DNA of 22,638 nt from Caryophanales bacterium UBA4951 (GTDB lineage Bacteria; Bacillota_I; Bacilli_A; RFN20; CAG-826): NCBI GenBank assembly GCA_002397465.1, contig DHAP01000051.1:1-22638 (forward strand). Direction: 5' to 3'. The translations under genes and the position numbers were made by a program. Positions 7,413-15,897 of the stretch are shown one piece after another. A model generated the notes under the pieces. The model did no database searches. It saw only the letters and a program-made list of their open reading frames with translations, and was not told where the DNA came from. Within the stretch, counting starts at the first letter, position 1. Every line of letters begins with the position of its first letter.

Positions 7413-9131
7413 ATGATACATCCAGTAATTTTTCTCTCAACAGGCTACATCGTCCTCATCGTCATTTGCTCCATAGTGGGCATCGCGGCCTTGATCCTTC
7501 TTTATTTTACGGTTTTCACCCACGCCAGAACTAGGCGCCAAGCCCGTGACTTATGCGGAAAGTTCGAAAGGGAACACGCTTTGCTATTCGGACAGGACAG
7601 CCAATACATCAAAAGACTCGAGACCATCAGCTCGATGAACCTCGTCTATGTCCAACAATACATGGACTGGAACAAGCGCTTCAAGGACGTCAGAGACGTT
7701 TCCGACGCCTCCGCGCAGGCTGCCGTCAACCAGATCAAAGATCTTTTGAGCGAACGCCGCTACAAAGACCTTAAATCCTATCTTCCGTCCGCCAAGAGGA
7801 CGATTGATGGGTATGAAGGGCAAGTTGACGCTTTGAGCGATAGCTTGAAGAACAAGTTCCGCGACGAGGAAGAATGCCGAACGCTTTCTCTCGAACAAAA
7901 GGAAAACTACCGTCAGGTCAAACAAGACTATTACAGCAAGCAAAACGATCTTTCGCTCGTCATCTCGACGTTCGACGTCCTTTTCAAAAAGCTTGATTCC
8001 TATTTCGATGAAGCCGAACAAGATATTGAAAACGCCAGGTATGGCGATGGAAAGTCTATCTTGGTCGACAAGATAACCCCAGTGGTCAAGGAGACGGGGA
8101 CAATACTTAAGGATCTTCCGAATGTTTGCCTATTAATCTCGTCCGTTATCCCAGACAAACTCTCTAGTCTCAGCAACCATTACGAAGAGATGGTCGCCTC
8201 GGGATATCCTCTTCATCACATCCTCTTAAAAGGCGATATGGAATCCATGAACCAGGAACTCGCTGCCTTATCTGGCAAAGTGAAGAACCTCGAATTGGCC
8301 GGCGTCTCCGACAAATTGGACGAGATGCAAAAACAGATCGATGGTTATCTTGATGCCTTTGAGAAAGAAAAGCAGGCCCGTGTCATCTTCGAAAAAGAGT
8401 GCAAGGGGGTCTATGACAAAGAAAAAGGGCTCGAGAACTCCTTCATCAACCTTTGCCACGCTTTGCCAAAAGTCCGTTCCATCTTCCTCATTTCATCTGA
8501 TGATCAATCAAAAATCGACTCCATTCAAAACACTATCAACAAAGCCGGGGCCAGCAAACGCTCTTTGGACACCTACATCCACTCGTCGACCAAACAGCCT
8601 TTCTCGATTCTTGTCGAGAAAATGAAGACCTTGGATGGCCAGTCTGACGAAGCCGCCCAGCAAATCAACGATTTCCAAGCCCACCTTGTTTCGTTAAAAG
8701 AAGACAGCGAGACGGCAAATGGAGCCTTAAGCGTCTATTATGAGCGAGCCAAAGAAGCCGAAAGGGTTGTTAGAGAAGCCTCCCTGGAGAGCCTTAGCAA
8801 ACGCTTTATGCCTCTTTTGGACCAACTTTATGGTTATATCGATGCCTTGAGCGCAGATCTGAAAGCCGCCCCGATCGACGTGAACAAAGTCAACGGTGAC
8901 CTGAACGTCCTAAGAAGCGAAGGCGACGAGACTTTGAAAGAGATCGAGAACTCAATCAATGATCTTAACCAAGCCGAGGCCGCCATATTGAAAGCCAATC
9001 GTTACCGCAAAGAATCTCCGGAAGTCAATTCGGGATTGCTTCAGGCTGAGAATCTCTTCTATTCTGGAAACTTCAAACAGGCAACCGATGTGGCAGTGGC
9101 TGTCGCCAAGAACGTTCGTCACGAGGATTAA
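7413..9131 (+). CDS. ezrA: Septation ring formation regulator EzrA
   Basis: EzrA is a membrane-anchored cytoplasmic protein of Firmicutes that modulates FtsZ-ring assembly and coordinates division with wall synthesis. 572 residues from the ATG at 7413 (family about 560-575). One N-terminal membrane helix (about residues 8-31, GYIVLIVICSIVGIAALILL) is followed by a basic patch (HARTRRQARDL) and more than 500 residues of charged, helical, coiled-coil or spectrin-like sequence. The ATG at 7413 is preferred over 7401 because GAGG (7403-7406) lies 6 bases upstream of it and nothing resembling a ribosome-binding site precedes 7401. The downstream desulfurase and thiI keep the Bacillus gene order, which supports the assignment despite the low sequence conservation of this family. 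Confidence 0.9.
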   Translation: MIHPVIFLSTGYIVLIVICSIVGIAALILLYFTVFTHARTRRQARDLCGKFEREHALLFGQDSQYIKRLETISSMNLVYVQQYMDWNKRFKDVRDVSDASAQAAVNQIKDLLSERRYKDLKSYLPSAKRTIDGYEGQVDALSDSLKNKFRDEEECRTLSLEQKENYRQVKQDYYSKQNDLSLVISTFDVLFKKLDSYFDEAEQDIENARYGDGKSILVDKITPVVKETGTILKDLPNVCLLISSVIPDKLSSLSNHYEEMVASGYPLHHILLKGDMESMNQELAALSGKVKNLELAGVSDKLDEMQKQIDGYLDAFEKEKQARVIFEKECKGVYDKEKGLENSFINLCHALPKVRSIFLISSDDQSKIDSIQNTINKAGASKRSLDTYIHSSTKQPFSILVEKMKTLDGQSDEAAQQINDFQAHLVSLKEDSETANGALSVYYERAKEAERVVREASLESLSKRFMPLLDQLYGYIDALSADLKAAPIDVNKVNGDLNVLRSEGDETLKEIENSINDLNQAEAAILKANRYRKESPEVNSGLLQAENLFYSGNFKQATDVAVAVAKNVRHED

Positions 9132-9136
9132 TAGCA

Positions 9137-10267
9137 ATGATATATTTTGACAACGCGGCGACCACGCCTACTTTGAAAGAGGCCGAGAAAGCCTTTTTGG
9201 ATGCGAACAGGGCGGTCTACGCCAACCCATCCAGTTCCCATGCTTTCGGCCGTGAATCCTTGAGAATGCTCAATGAGGCAAGAACGTCGATATTGTCGTT
9301 GCTTGGCCTAGACGCCACCCACGACATGCTTTTCACTTCTGGGGCTACGGAAAGCAACAATCTCGCAATCAAAGGCCTGGCTTATTCCTATCGAAACAGG
9401 GGCAACAAGATCATCACATCCTCGGTGGAACATCCATCGGTAACAAATGCCTTCCTCGATTTGAAGGAACAAGGGTTCGATGTCGTTTTCCTTCCGGTGA
9501 ACGAAAATGGCGTGGTGGAGGAAGAGACGTTAAACAACGCCATTGACTCAAAAACGATTCTCGTCTCCATAATGAGCGTCAACAACGAAGTCGGCTCCAT
9601 CAATGATATTTCCTCACTTGCGGAAATCGTTCACAAATACCCTAAGGCTTTCTTCCATGTCGACACCACCCAAAGCATGGGCAAGATCCGACTTGACTAC
9701 AGGAAAGCCGACCTCATCTCTTTTTCAGGTCATAAATTCGGATCGTTCAAAGGGCTCGGAGGATTGATATACAAAAACAACATCCGCTTCCACGAGCTAA
9801 ATTCCGGAGGCGAACAAGAATATGGATTCAGGGCTGGAACAGTGAACATGCCTGGTGACGTCTCGATGGCAAAGGCCCTTGAAGTCTCTTATCAAAACAT
9901 GAGCAAAAACATCAAGATTGTGACGGAAATACGTGATTTTCTCCGCGATAACCTTGCAAAACGCGGTGATGTCGTCATCAATTCGCCAGTTGACGCCACA
10001 CCGTATGTATTGAATTTTTCGCTTAAGAAGAAAAAGGCTTCCGTTGTTTTGGAGGCTCTTTCAAGCGAAGGAATTTATGTCTCCAGCGTTTCAGCCTGTT
10101 CGAGCAAGGGAGAACCCGTATCCGAAGTTCTTCTTTCAATGGGGCTAGAGAGGGATTTGGCCATGAACTCAATCCGCCTTTCTTTCAGCCACGATAACAC
10201 GATGGAAGAAGCGAGAATCTTTTTATCAGCCTTTGACAAGATAATGAAGGAGGTAGTTGACCGATGA
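9137..10267 (+). CDS. Cysteine desulfurase, NifS/IscS type (partner of ThiI)
   Basis: PLP enzyme that removes sulfur from cysteine and passes it as a persulfide to acceptor proteins. 376 residues. Conserved parts are YFDNAATTP at the start, SGATESNN (68-75), SSVEHPS with H99 stacking on PLP, HVDTTQSMG with D176, SGHKFG with the Schiff-base lysine K200, and SACSSKGEP with the catalytic C321. It starts 5 bases after ezrA and overlaps thiI by 4 bases (ATGA), so the two are probably translationally coupled. In Bacillus the desulfurase in this position (NifZ) supplies sulfur to ThiI for 4-thiouridine in tRNA; the same role is inferred here. A general IscS role in Fe-S assembly cannot be excluded. 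Confidence 0.95.
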   Translation: MIYFDNAATTPTLKEAEKAFLDANRAVYANPSSSHAFGRESLRMLNEARTSILSLLGLDATHDMLFTSGATESNNLAIKGLAYSYRNRGNKIITSSVEHPSVTNAFLDLKEQGFDVVFLPVNENGVVEEETLNNAIDSKTILVSIMSVNNEVGSINDISSLAEIVHKYPKAFFHVDTTQSMGKIRLDYRKADLISFSGHKFGSFKGLGGLIYKNNIRFHELNSGGEQEYGFRAGTVNMPGDVSMAKALEVSYQNMSKNIKIVTEIRDFLRDNLAKRGDVVINSPVDATPYVLNFSLKKKKASVVLEALSSEGIYVSSVSACSSKGEPVSEVLLSMGLERDLAMNSIRLSFSHDNTMEEARIFLSAFDKIMKEVVDR

Positions 10268-11466
10268 AATACGATTACTTGATGGTGCATTATGGCGAGC
10301 TTGGGACCAAGGGCGACAACAGACGTCTCTTCATTTCCCAGCTAGGCCGCAACATCCGCCACGCCCTGAAGGCTTTTGAAGGCGTCGACGTCAAAGTCAC
10401 AAGGGATCACACTTACGTTTCCGTGACTGACGAAAACTTCCAGAGCATCCTTTCAAGGCTTGAGGAAATACCGGGAATCCAAAAGATATCATTGGTATAC
10501 AAAAGCGAAAAAGACATCGAGACGATCAGACAAAATGCCTTGTCTCTCATAAAAAATGAAGAGGGGAAAACCTTTAAGGCCGATGTCACAAGAACTGACA
10601 AAACCTATCCTCTCGATTCCTATCATATCGCGTGTGCGATAGGGGACTACGTTCTTTCCAACAGCGACAAAACAGTTGATGTCCATAATCCTGAAATCCG
10701 TTTGTCCGTTGAGCTTCGTGACGAGGCCTGCTATCTTTCGTCTCATTCTTTCCCTGGGGCCGGCGGCTATCCTTTAGGAATGAACGGAAAGGTGATGATG
10801 CTCCTTTCAGGCGGCATCGATTCGCCGGCGGCCGCTTACCTTCTTTTAAGAAGAGGGGTGAGGATTGAATGCATCCATTTTGCGGCCCCGCCTTATACCT
10901 CAGAAGCCGTCATCGACAAACTGACTGACATCATAAAAAGACTTAACGTCTACCAAGAGGACATAAAGCTGAACATCGTCCCCTTCACAAAGCTCCAGTT
11001 AGCGATATACGCGAACGTCGATGAGCCGTATTGCATCACGGTCATGAGAAGAATGATGTTTAGAATCGCTGACAAGTTAGCTAAAAAGCATCGCTGCCTT
11101 GGCATCGCGACCGGAGAATCCATCGGTCAGGTTGCCTCTCAGACTCTTGATAGCATGATTGCCATCAACGACGTGACTAATTTCCCGATTATCAGGCCAT
11201 TGGCCGTATCCGACAAACTTGATGCGATCTCCATAGCCAAAAAGATCAAGACGTATGATATTTCCATTAGGCCGTATGAAGATTGCTGCACCATCTTCAA
11301 ACCAAAGAAACCGAAGACAAAACCAAGGGTCCGCGATTGCGAATTCTTTGAGAAAAAGTTCGACTGGGCGCCTCTTGTTGACGAATGCGTCGAGAATGTC
11401 ACCTCAATATTGATGGTCGACGGCAAAAAAAGAGACTTTTCGGATAAACAACCAGCCGCAAAATAA
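10264..11466 (+). CDS. thiI: tRNA 4-thiouridine sulfurtransferase ThiI
   Basis: Adenylates and thiolates uridine 8 of tRNA, and in some bacteria also provides sulfur for the thiazole of thiamine. 400 residues, the short Firmicutes form without the C-terminal rhodanese domain of the E. coli protein. An N-terminal ferredoxin-like region and THUMP domain (about 60-165, FKADVTRTDKTYPLDSYHIA) precede the PP-loop ATPase domain with LSGGIDSPAAAYLL (P-loop at 182-188). CIHFAAPPYT and GIATGESIGQVASQT are typical. AAGGAGG lies upstream of the ATG that overlaps the desulfurase stop. Without a rhodanese domain, sulfur must come from the partner desulfurase. No clear terminator follows before the TetR promoter. 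Confidence 0.97.
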   Translation: MKYDYLMVHYGELGTKGDNRRLFISQLGRNIRHALKAFEGVDVKVTRDHTYVSVTDENFQSILSRLEEIPGIQKISLVYKSEKDIETIRQNALSLIKNEEGKTFKADVTRTDKTYPLDSYHIACAIGDYVLSNSDKTVDVHNPEIRLSVELRDEACYLSSHSFPGAGGYPLGMNGKVMMLLSGGIDSPAAAYLLLRRGVRIECIHFAAPPYTSEAVIDKLTDIIKRLNVYQEDIKLNIVPFTKLQLAIYANVDEPYCITVMRRMMFRIADKLAKKHRCLGIATGESIGQVASQTLDSMIAINDVTNFPIIRPLAVSDKLDAISIAKKIKTYDISIRPYEDCCTIFKPKKPKTKPRVRDCEFFEKKFDWAPLVDECVENVTSILMVDGKKRDFSDKQPAAK

Positions 11467-11491
11467 AGAATCTTTTTAGGACTTAATTGTT

Positions 11492-11517
11492 TTTGTCTCC
11501 AGTGCTCTATAGACAAA
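11492..11517. promoter_or_regulatory. Inverted repeat over the TetR-operon promoter, candidate operator
   Basis: TTTGTCT (11492-11498) and AGACAAA (11511-11517) form a perfect 7-bp inverted repeat with a 12-bp spacer. It covers the -35 hexamer of the promoter below, which would suit repression by the adjacent TetR protein. An 8-bp palindrome TCTATAGA (11506-11513) overlaps its right arm. Confidence 0.5.
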
Positions 11518-11538
11518 CTGTAAATAGAAACATATTAT
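11510..11538 (+). promoter_or_regulatory. Promoter of the TetR-transporter-hydrolase operon
   Basis: TAGACA (11510-11515) and TATTAT (11533-11538) are 17 bases apart. Transcription should begin near 11545, about 15 bases before the TetR ATG. Confidence 0.65.
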
Positions 11539-11560
11539 TAGACCAAGAGAGTTAATAACC

Positions 11561-12205
11561 ATGGCCAAAGATTTTTATGAGTTGAAACACGAAGAGACGA
11601 ACGAAAAGATATTAAGAGCCAGCAAAAAATTGCTGCTTCAGCATGGATTTTCCGATGTGAATATGTCGATGGTGGCGGAGGCTTCTTTGTTATCCCGCCA
11701 ACGGCTTTACGCCTATTTCGAAAACCTTGACGAGATTATTTACCGCATTCAAATCAACGACATGCGGAATTTCATAACTTTCTTCAACGAGAGACTCAAG
11801 GATGAGGAATTTCATGGCAAAGACCGGCTGGTCCATTGCCTTAACGAGATGTTCCTTTATGAGGACAAACACACCGACGATTTTGTTTTCACCGCTTATT
11901 TTGATGTTTATTACCATAAGAAAACAGTTCGCCCACGTCTTGAGAATGAGTATAAAAAACTTTATGACGGGTCTCTTTATTTCCAGTTAGTCGCGGAGGC
12001 CATTGAAGAAGGAAAAAGAACCGGTGAGTTTAAGGACTCTGTCGACTCGGCGGGAACCGTGTATATGTTTGGGAATCTTACCCAAATGCTTTTGGAGAGA
12101 ATCGCGTTTTTCAAATCATCGAAAAAAGAAAAACATAATAAAGACGAACTTGAGAGATTAAAGAACGATTATTGTGAGGCAATGCTTGGGTTTCTTGAAA
12201 AATAA
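11561..12205 (+). CDS. TetR/AcrR-family transcriptional regulator
   Basis: 214 residues. The N-terminal TetR-type HTH is clear: TNEKILRASKKLLLQHGFSD, then VNMSMVAEASLLSRQRLYAYF (recognition helix) and ENLDEIIYRI. The C-terminal helical ligand-binding and dimerisation domain is not conserved enough to name a ligand. It is the first gene of an operon; the transporter follows 14 bases later and the hydrolase overlaps the transporter. It probably represses this operon through the inverted repeat that overlaps its own -35 box, and is released by a molecule linked to the transporter substrate. Both points are inference. The ribosome-binding site is weak (AGAGAG). Confidence 0.92.
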   Translation: MAKDFYELKHEETNEKILRASKKLLLQHGFSDVNMSMVAEASLLSRQRLYAYFENLDEIIYRIQINDMRNFITFFNERLKDEEFHGKDRLVHCLNEMFLYEDKHTDDFVFTAYFDVYYHKKTVRPRLENEYKKLYDGSLYFQLVAEAIEEGKRTGEFKDSVDSAGTVYMFGNLTQMLLERIAFFKSSKKEKHNKDELERLKNDYCEAMLGFLEK

Positions 12206-12219
12206 ATAGGGGGGTATTT

Positions 12220-13884
12220 ATGAAGAAACGGGAGATCATGTCGTCAAAGTTCTTCGATTCGAGGTGCCGGGCGTCGTTTCCGGACAAAAAGGAAAAGGTC
12301 CTCGGATATCTTCTAGGTCCAATCGGCGGGCAGCTTCTCTATTTCTTGGTCTCCACGTGGCTCAATGTCTTTTACACAGACGTATTGGGCCTTACAGACA
12401 TCAATCCGGATTTTTTGTTCTATTTCCCTTTGCTTTCGGGAATCCTGGTGGTGATAACAAACCTTCTGATCGGCTATTTGATCGACCATACGAGGACGAA
12501 ACAAGGGAAGGCCCGTCCATACATTTTCTTAAGCATCATAACCCTCCCATTAAGCGGGATTCTTCTGTTCTTGATTCCGGAAGGCAACGAGATCCTTGAG
12601 TACTGCCTCATCTGCCTCTCGTTCAATTTCTTCTTTTCATTCAGCTTCGCAATCTATAACTCCGCATACAATCTATTGACCCCTTTGTCGAGTCTAAACT
12701 CCAAAGTCAGAAACTCGCTTTCGACCTTGGCCAACCTCGGCATGATGATCGCCCAAGCGGTCGGCTCTTTGTTCCCCACCCTTATATATCCTTATATAGG
12801 AACGAACAAAACCCTGTGGTTCTACGCCATGGCTGGGATTTCGCTTCTCTGTCTGCCGTTTGTATTGCTCCAATACTATTTCACCAGGGAACGTGTCAGC
12901 GAGGAGACGATGGGTTCCGTAATGGAAGCTGAAGACCCCAAGATTCCCTTAAAGAAACAGCTATCCGCTGTGTGTCATGACCGTTATTGGTGGGTTTTGA
13001 TTCTTTATACCTTCGTCTTCCAATTTGGATTAGCCATGAAAAACTCCAGTGTCGCTTATTACTGCAACTGGGTGATTGGATCCTCTTATAACGACGGCTA
13101 CACGATGCTTTTGTTCAACATCGTCGGCGGATTGTCCTTAGGCGTAGGAGCTTTGGTCATCGGCCCGCTCAGCAAAAAGTTCAGCAAGCAAAAACTCATG
13201 GCTGTCGGCTTTATTTTCTATTCTCTAGGCAGCGCCTTATGCTGGGTCATTTCTTTCCCGGGCTGGTTCAACATCTCCAAAAACGCGATTTTGGCAGTGG
13301 TTCTGGTCGGACAGATAATCAAGAATGCCGGGGCCATACCTTGCGTTTATATCTGGATGAGCATGGTGGCGGATGTTTTGGACCACATCGAATACAAGAC
13401 CGGATTCAGATGTGATGGAATCACCGTCAGCATCAACACCATCTTTGCCTTGTTCATGCCGATTCTAGGGAATGCCATAGTCAATAAAGTCCTGAGCGGC
13501 TTTGGCTATCAGACGCCAGCAAGCGGGGCGACGAGCCAGAATACTTCCTTGTTGATCGCTCTCGACACCTGCGCTGTTGGAATCGAAGCCATAACGAGCA
13601 TAATCGTCGTGATCTTGATGCTCTTCCTCAACGTCGAAAAGAACCTTCCGATGGAACAAGCCGCCATCCAAGAGAGGCAAAAAGAAAAGGTTTTGGCCTC
13701 TGGATGCATTTATGTCAGCCCCGAAGAGAAGGCTCAAAAAGAAGACGAGGAATTTGAAAAGGAAAAAGAAGCCTCTGACTTGGCCGCCATCAAGATGCGA
13801 TGCGACAAAAAAGGCTTGGATTACGAAGAAGCCAAAGCCAAGTATTTTGACAAGAAAACGAAGAAAGAAGGAAAAGCCAAATGA
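12220..13884 (+). CDS. MFS transporter of the GPH (MelB-like) cation symporter family
   Basis: 554 residues with about 12 hydrophobic segments between residues 25 and 475. The GPH family (glycoside-pentoside-hexuronide:cation symporters) is indicated by NLLIGYLIDHTRTKQGKARP, the typical loop after helix 2 with its Asp and ArgPro. FNIVGGLSLGVGALVIGPLSKKFSKQKL and the WMSMVADVLDHIEYKTG region fit the second half of this family. A long charged C-terminal tail (about 490-554) is probably cytoplasmic. AGGGGGG lies about 7 bases before the ATG. The substrate is uncertain: a sugar or glycoside by family, but the TetR and hydrolase partners also allow other organic compounds or export. The stop overlaps the next start as ATGA. 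Confidence 0.88.
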   Translation: MKKREIMSSKFFDSRCRASFPDKKEKVLGYLLGPIGGQLLYFLVSTWLNVFYTDVLGLTDINPDFLFYFPLLSGILVVITNLLIGYLIDHTRTKQGKARPYIFLSIITLPLSGILLFLIPEGNEILEYCLICLSFNFFFSFSFAIYNSAYNLLTPLSSLNSKVRNSLSTLANLGMMIAQAVGSLFPTLIYPYIGTNKTLWFYAMAGISLLCLPFVLLQYYFTRERVSEETMGSVMEAEDPKIPLKKQLSAVCHDRYWWVLILYTFVFQFGLAMKNSSVAYYCNWVIGSSYNDGYTMLLFNIVGGLSLGVGALVIGPLSKKFSKQKLMAVGFIFYSLGSALCWVISFPGWFNISKNAILAVVLVGQIIKNAGAIPCVYIWMSMVADVLDHIEYKTGFRCDGITVSINTIFALFMPILGNAIVNKVLSGFGYQTPASGATSQNTSLLIALDTCAVGIEAITSIIVVILMLFLNVEKNLPMEQAAIQERQKEKVLASGCIYVSPEEKAQKEDEEFEKEKEASDLAAIKMRCDKKGLDYEEAKAKYFDKKTKKEGKAK

Positions 13885-14660
13885 TACCTTGCAAAGACGG
13901 GATCCATGAATACGAGGAAATAGCCCCAAAGACCTACCGTATCGATGAAAAGGGACTGGTCAATGCCTATCTCTTGTTAGGCGAGGGCAAGGCTCTTCTA
14001 ATAGATTCGGGCGTCGGCGTTGGAAATATTCTATCCAGCGTTCAAGAGATTACGTCCTTGCCGATAACTCTTGCCCTAACGCATCGGCATTGCGATCATG
14101 GCGGAGGGCGTAACTATTTCAAAGAATGTTACATAGGACGGCAAGATCACAATTTTGCATGCGCCTTTCTAACATCCAAACTGGCCTGCAAAGTCCTTCT
14201 AAAAGCCAATAAAAGCGACTTGAAGCTTACGAAGAAGCCTTATCATTCACACCAGATTTACATCGGTGACAACCATGTTTTCGATTTGGGCGACAGGAAA
14301 ATCAGGCTCTTGAGCGTGCCAGGCCACACAAAAGGGTCGTTTGTCTATATTGATGATGTCAACCACATTATGTTCACCGGCGATGAAGTCAATCCTTATC
14401 TATTCATGCAACTTCCTGGTTCCACAAACCTTTCGACTTGGCTCATTGGGGCCAAGAAGATCCTTTCTCTTTCAAAAGACCACGTTGCTTATGGCGGACA
14501 TGAGAAAGGCTTGATCAAAGCCGAAGGGATTTCCCAAATCATCAAAGTGGTGGAAGAAGTCCTTCAAAAGAAGCCAAGTTTCAAAGGCAAGATGCTCGAT
14601 TACCCTTTCGACAAAACCATATTCCCACGCGTAATCGTGAAAAAGGCTAACATTCGATAG
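13881..14660 (+). CDS. Metallo-beta-lactamase-fold hydrolase
   Basis: 259 residues. The zinc-binding signature is complete: THRHCDHGGG (H68, H70, D72, H73), VPGHTKGS (H149), TGDEVNP (D168) and GGHEKG (H207). This is the dinuclear-zinc fold of glyoxalase II-like and lactonase-like hydrolases; the substrate cannot be read from the sequence. It overlaps the transporter stop by 4 bases and shares the TetR-controlled operon, so it probably acts on an imported compound or its product (inference). The start has AAGGAAAAG upstream inside the transporter gene. A bidirectional terminator follows. Confidence 0.92.
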   Translation: MIPCKDGIHEYEEIAPKTYRIDEKGLVNAYLLLGEGKALLIDSGVGVGNILSSVQEITSLPITLALTHRHCDHGGGRNYFKECYIGRQDHNFACAFLTSKLACKVLLKANKSDLKLTKKPYHSHQIYIGDNHVFDLGDRKIRLLSVPGHTKGSFVYIDDVNHIMFTGDEVNPYLFMQLPGSTNLSTWLIGAKKILSLSKDHVAYGGHEKGLIKAEGISQIIKVVEEVLQKKPSFKGKMLDYPFDKTIFPRVIVKKANIR

Positions 14661-14684
14661 TTCTTGCCTAAATTTGAAAAGACA

Positions 14685-14718
14685 TAAAAAAGGAGCCATT
14701 GACTGGCTCCTGTTTTTT
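14685..14718. terminator. Bidirectional terminator between the hydrolase gene and rplT
   Basis: An 8-bp perfect stem (AGGAGCCA at 14691-14698 with TGGCTCCT at 14704-14711) has six A residues on the left and six T residues on the right. It can therefore end both the plus-strand operon and the infC-rpmI-rplT operon. Confidence 0.92.
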
Positions 14719-14733
14719 CATATAGAAAGCGGC

Positions 14734-15093
14734 TTATTTTCCGCAGGACTTCGAAGCGGTTTCGCAAAGGGCTTTGAATCCGGCCTGGTCGTTGATGGCC
14801 ATTTCGGAAAGCATCTTGCGGTTGATCTTGATGCCTGACTTGTTGAGACCGTCGATCAAACGGGAATAGCTGATGCCGTTGACACGGCATCCGGCGTTGA
14901 TACGTCTGATCCAAAGTTTCCTGTAGTCACGCTTGATCTCGCGGCGGGAGACATAAGCATAACGTAAGCTGTGAAGGACTTGTTCCTTCGCGGTCTTGAA
15001 GAGGATGTGCTTGCTGCCGAAGTAGCCTTCAGCCTGCTTTAAGATCTTTTTTCTACGAGTGTGGGCAACAGTGCCACCTTTAACTCTAGCCAT
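14734..15093 (-). CDS. rplT: 50S ribosomal protein L20 (bL20)
   Basis: 119 residues, the normal length. MARVKGGTVAHTRRKKILKQ and the RKLWIRRINAGCRVNGISYS block are diagnostic. L20 binds 23S rRNA early in large-subunit assembly and is the known repressor of the infC-rpmI-rplT operon, acting on an mRNA that mimics its rRNA site. It is the last gene of the operon, 14 bases after rpmI, with AGGAG upstream of the ATG. Confidence 0.98.
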   Translation of the reverse strand: MARVKGGTVAHTRRKKILKQAEGYFGSKHILFKTAKEQVLHSLRYAYVSRREIKRDYRKLWIRRINAGCRVNGISYSRLIDGLNKSGIKINRKMLSEMAINDQAGFKALCETASKSCGK

Positions 15094-15107
15094 TTTTGAT
15101 TATCTCC

Positions 15108-15308
15108 TTATTTGCCTTCGTAAATCATCTGGCTGATTCTCGGCATATCAGTCTTATTGATGAGCCCGCTCTTAGCGAGGTGCTTCTTCTGCTTGTGCGT
15201 CTTGTTAGGGGCAAAGTGTCCCATGTAAGCGTGCTTGCGCTTGATCTTTCCGGTGCCAGTGACCTTGATGCGTTTGGCCAAGGTACGGCTCGACTTCATT
15301 TTCGGCAT
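15108..15308 (-). CDS. rpmI: 50S ribosomal protein L35 (bL35)
   Basis: 66 residues, the normal length for L35. MPKMKSSRTLAKRIKVTGTG, then KIKRKHAYMGHFAPNKTHKQ, is the family signature. The ATG at 15308 is preceded by AGGAGG; a longer open frame upstream runs into infC and is rejected. It lies between infC (16 bases upstream) and rplT (14 bases downstream) as in most bacteria. Confidence 0.98.
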   Translation of the reverse strand: MPKMKSSRTLAKRIKVTGTGKIKRKHAYMGHFAPNKTHKQKKHLAKSGLINKTDMPRISQMIYEGK

Positions 15309-15324
15309 TTTGGAATCCTCCTTG

Positions 15325-15873
15325 TTATTTCTTCTTCGGTGCCAGTATGGAGTTGTACCATTTGTTGTCCCAGAACGGGGCTTTGTCGACGGTACTGATG
15401 TCCTCCAAGAGGGCAACAAACTTGCTCATGACTTCTTCGCCGACTTCCTTATGGCTCATCTGGCGGCCACGGAAGACGACACATACCTGAACTTTGTCTC
15501 CAGCTTCGAGAAATTCACGGGCCTTTCTTGATTTTGTCTCAAGGTCATGCTGTCCGATCACTGGTGTCAGCTGAATTTGTTTCAATTCGCAGGCTTTGTG
15601 GTTTTTGCGGGACAGTCTATCCTGTTTCTGCTGCTCAAAGCGGAGTTTTCCGTAATTGAGGATTTTGCAGACAGGCGGGTTGGCGTTCGGAGCGACGCAG
15701 TAGAGGTCAAGGCTGTAGCGCATGGCCAAATCGTTGGCCGCACGGCTGCTCATTTTCCCTAGCTGTTCGCCATTTGGCCCGATGACGAGGACTTCCGGAT
15801 AGCGGATGCGCTCATTGATTGGGTCATAACGTTTCTCAGGGCGACGACGATCATTCGGATTGAAGTAGGCGAT
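15325..15873 (-). CDS. infC: Translation initiation factor IF-3, with an AUC start
   Basis: IF3 binds the 30S subunit, checks the start codon and initiator tRNA, and prevents premature 50S joining. The frame reads, from ATC at 15873, AYFNPNDRRRPEKRYDPINE, then RIRYPEVLVIGPNGEQLGKM (the conserved N-domain) and on to PVCKILNYGKLRFEQQKQ and the C-domain. The total is 182 residues, usual for IF3. The first in-frame ATG (15753) would delete the N-domain. GGAGG (plus 15883-15887) lies 9 bases before the ATC and no ATG, GTG or TTG fits. Rare AUU/AUA/AUC starts are a known IF3 feature, because IF3 rejects them and so limits its own synthesis. First gene of the infC-rpmI-rplT operon. Confidence 0.96.
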   Translation of the reverse strand: MAYFNPNDRRRPEKRYDPINERIRYPEVLVIGPNGEQLGKMSSRAANDLAMRYSLDLYCVAPNANPPVCKILNYGKLRFEQQKQDRLSRKNHKACELKQIQLTPVIGQHDLETKSRKAREFLEAGDKVQVCVVFRGRQMSHKEVGEEVMSKFVALLEDISTVDKAPFWDNKWYNSILAPKKK

Positions 15874-15889
15874 GGTAAGTTTCCTCCAT
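15851..15889 (-). other. 12-codon upstream ORF over the infC ribosome-binding site
   Basis: An ATG at 15889 opens MEETYHRLLQSE and stops at 15851, out of frame with infC and spanning both the infC GGAGG and its AUC start. The G of this ATG is the first G of the GGAGG, and no separate ribosome-binding site precedes it. It may be chance or may lower infC initiation. Confidence 0.3.
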
Positions 15890-15897
15890 TAAGCGAT

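Noticed and set aside
15108..15419. Longer start for rpmI (103 residues)
   Set aside because: The extra N-terminus lies in the infC coding region; the conserved L35 start MPKMKSSRT at 15308 has AGGAGG upstream.
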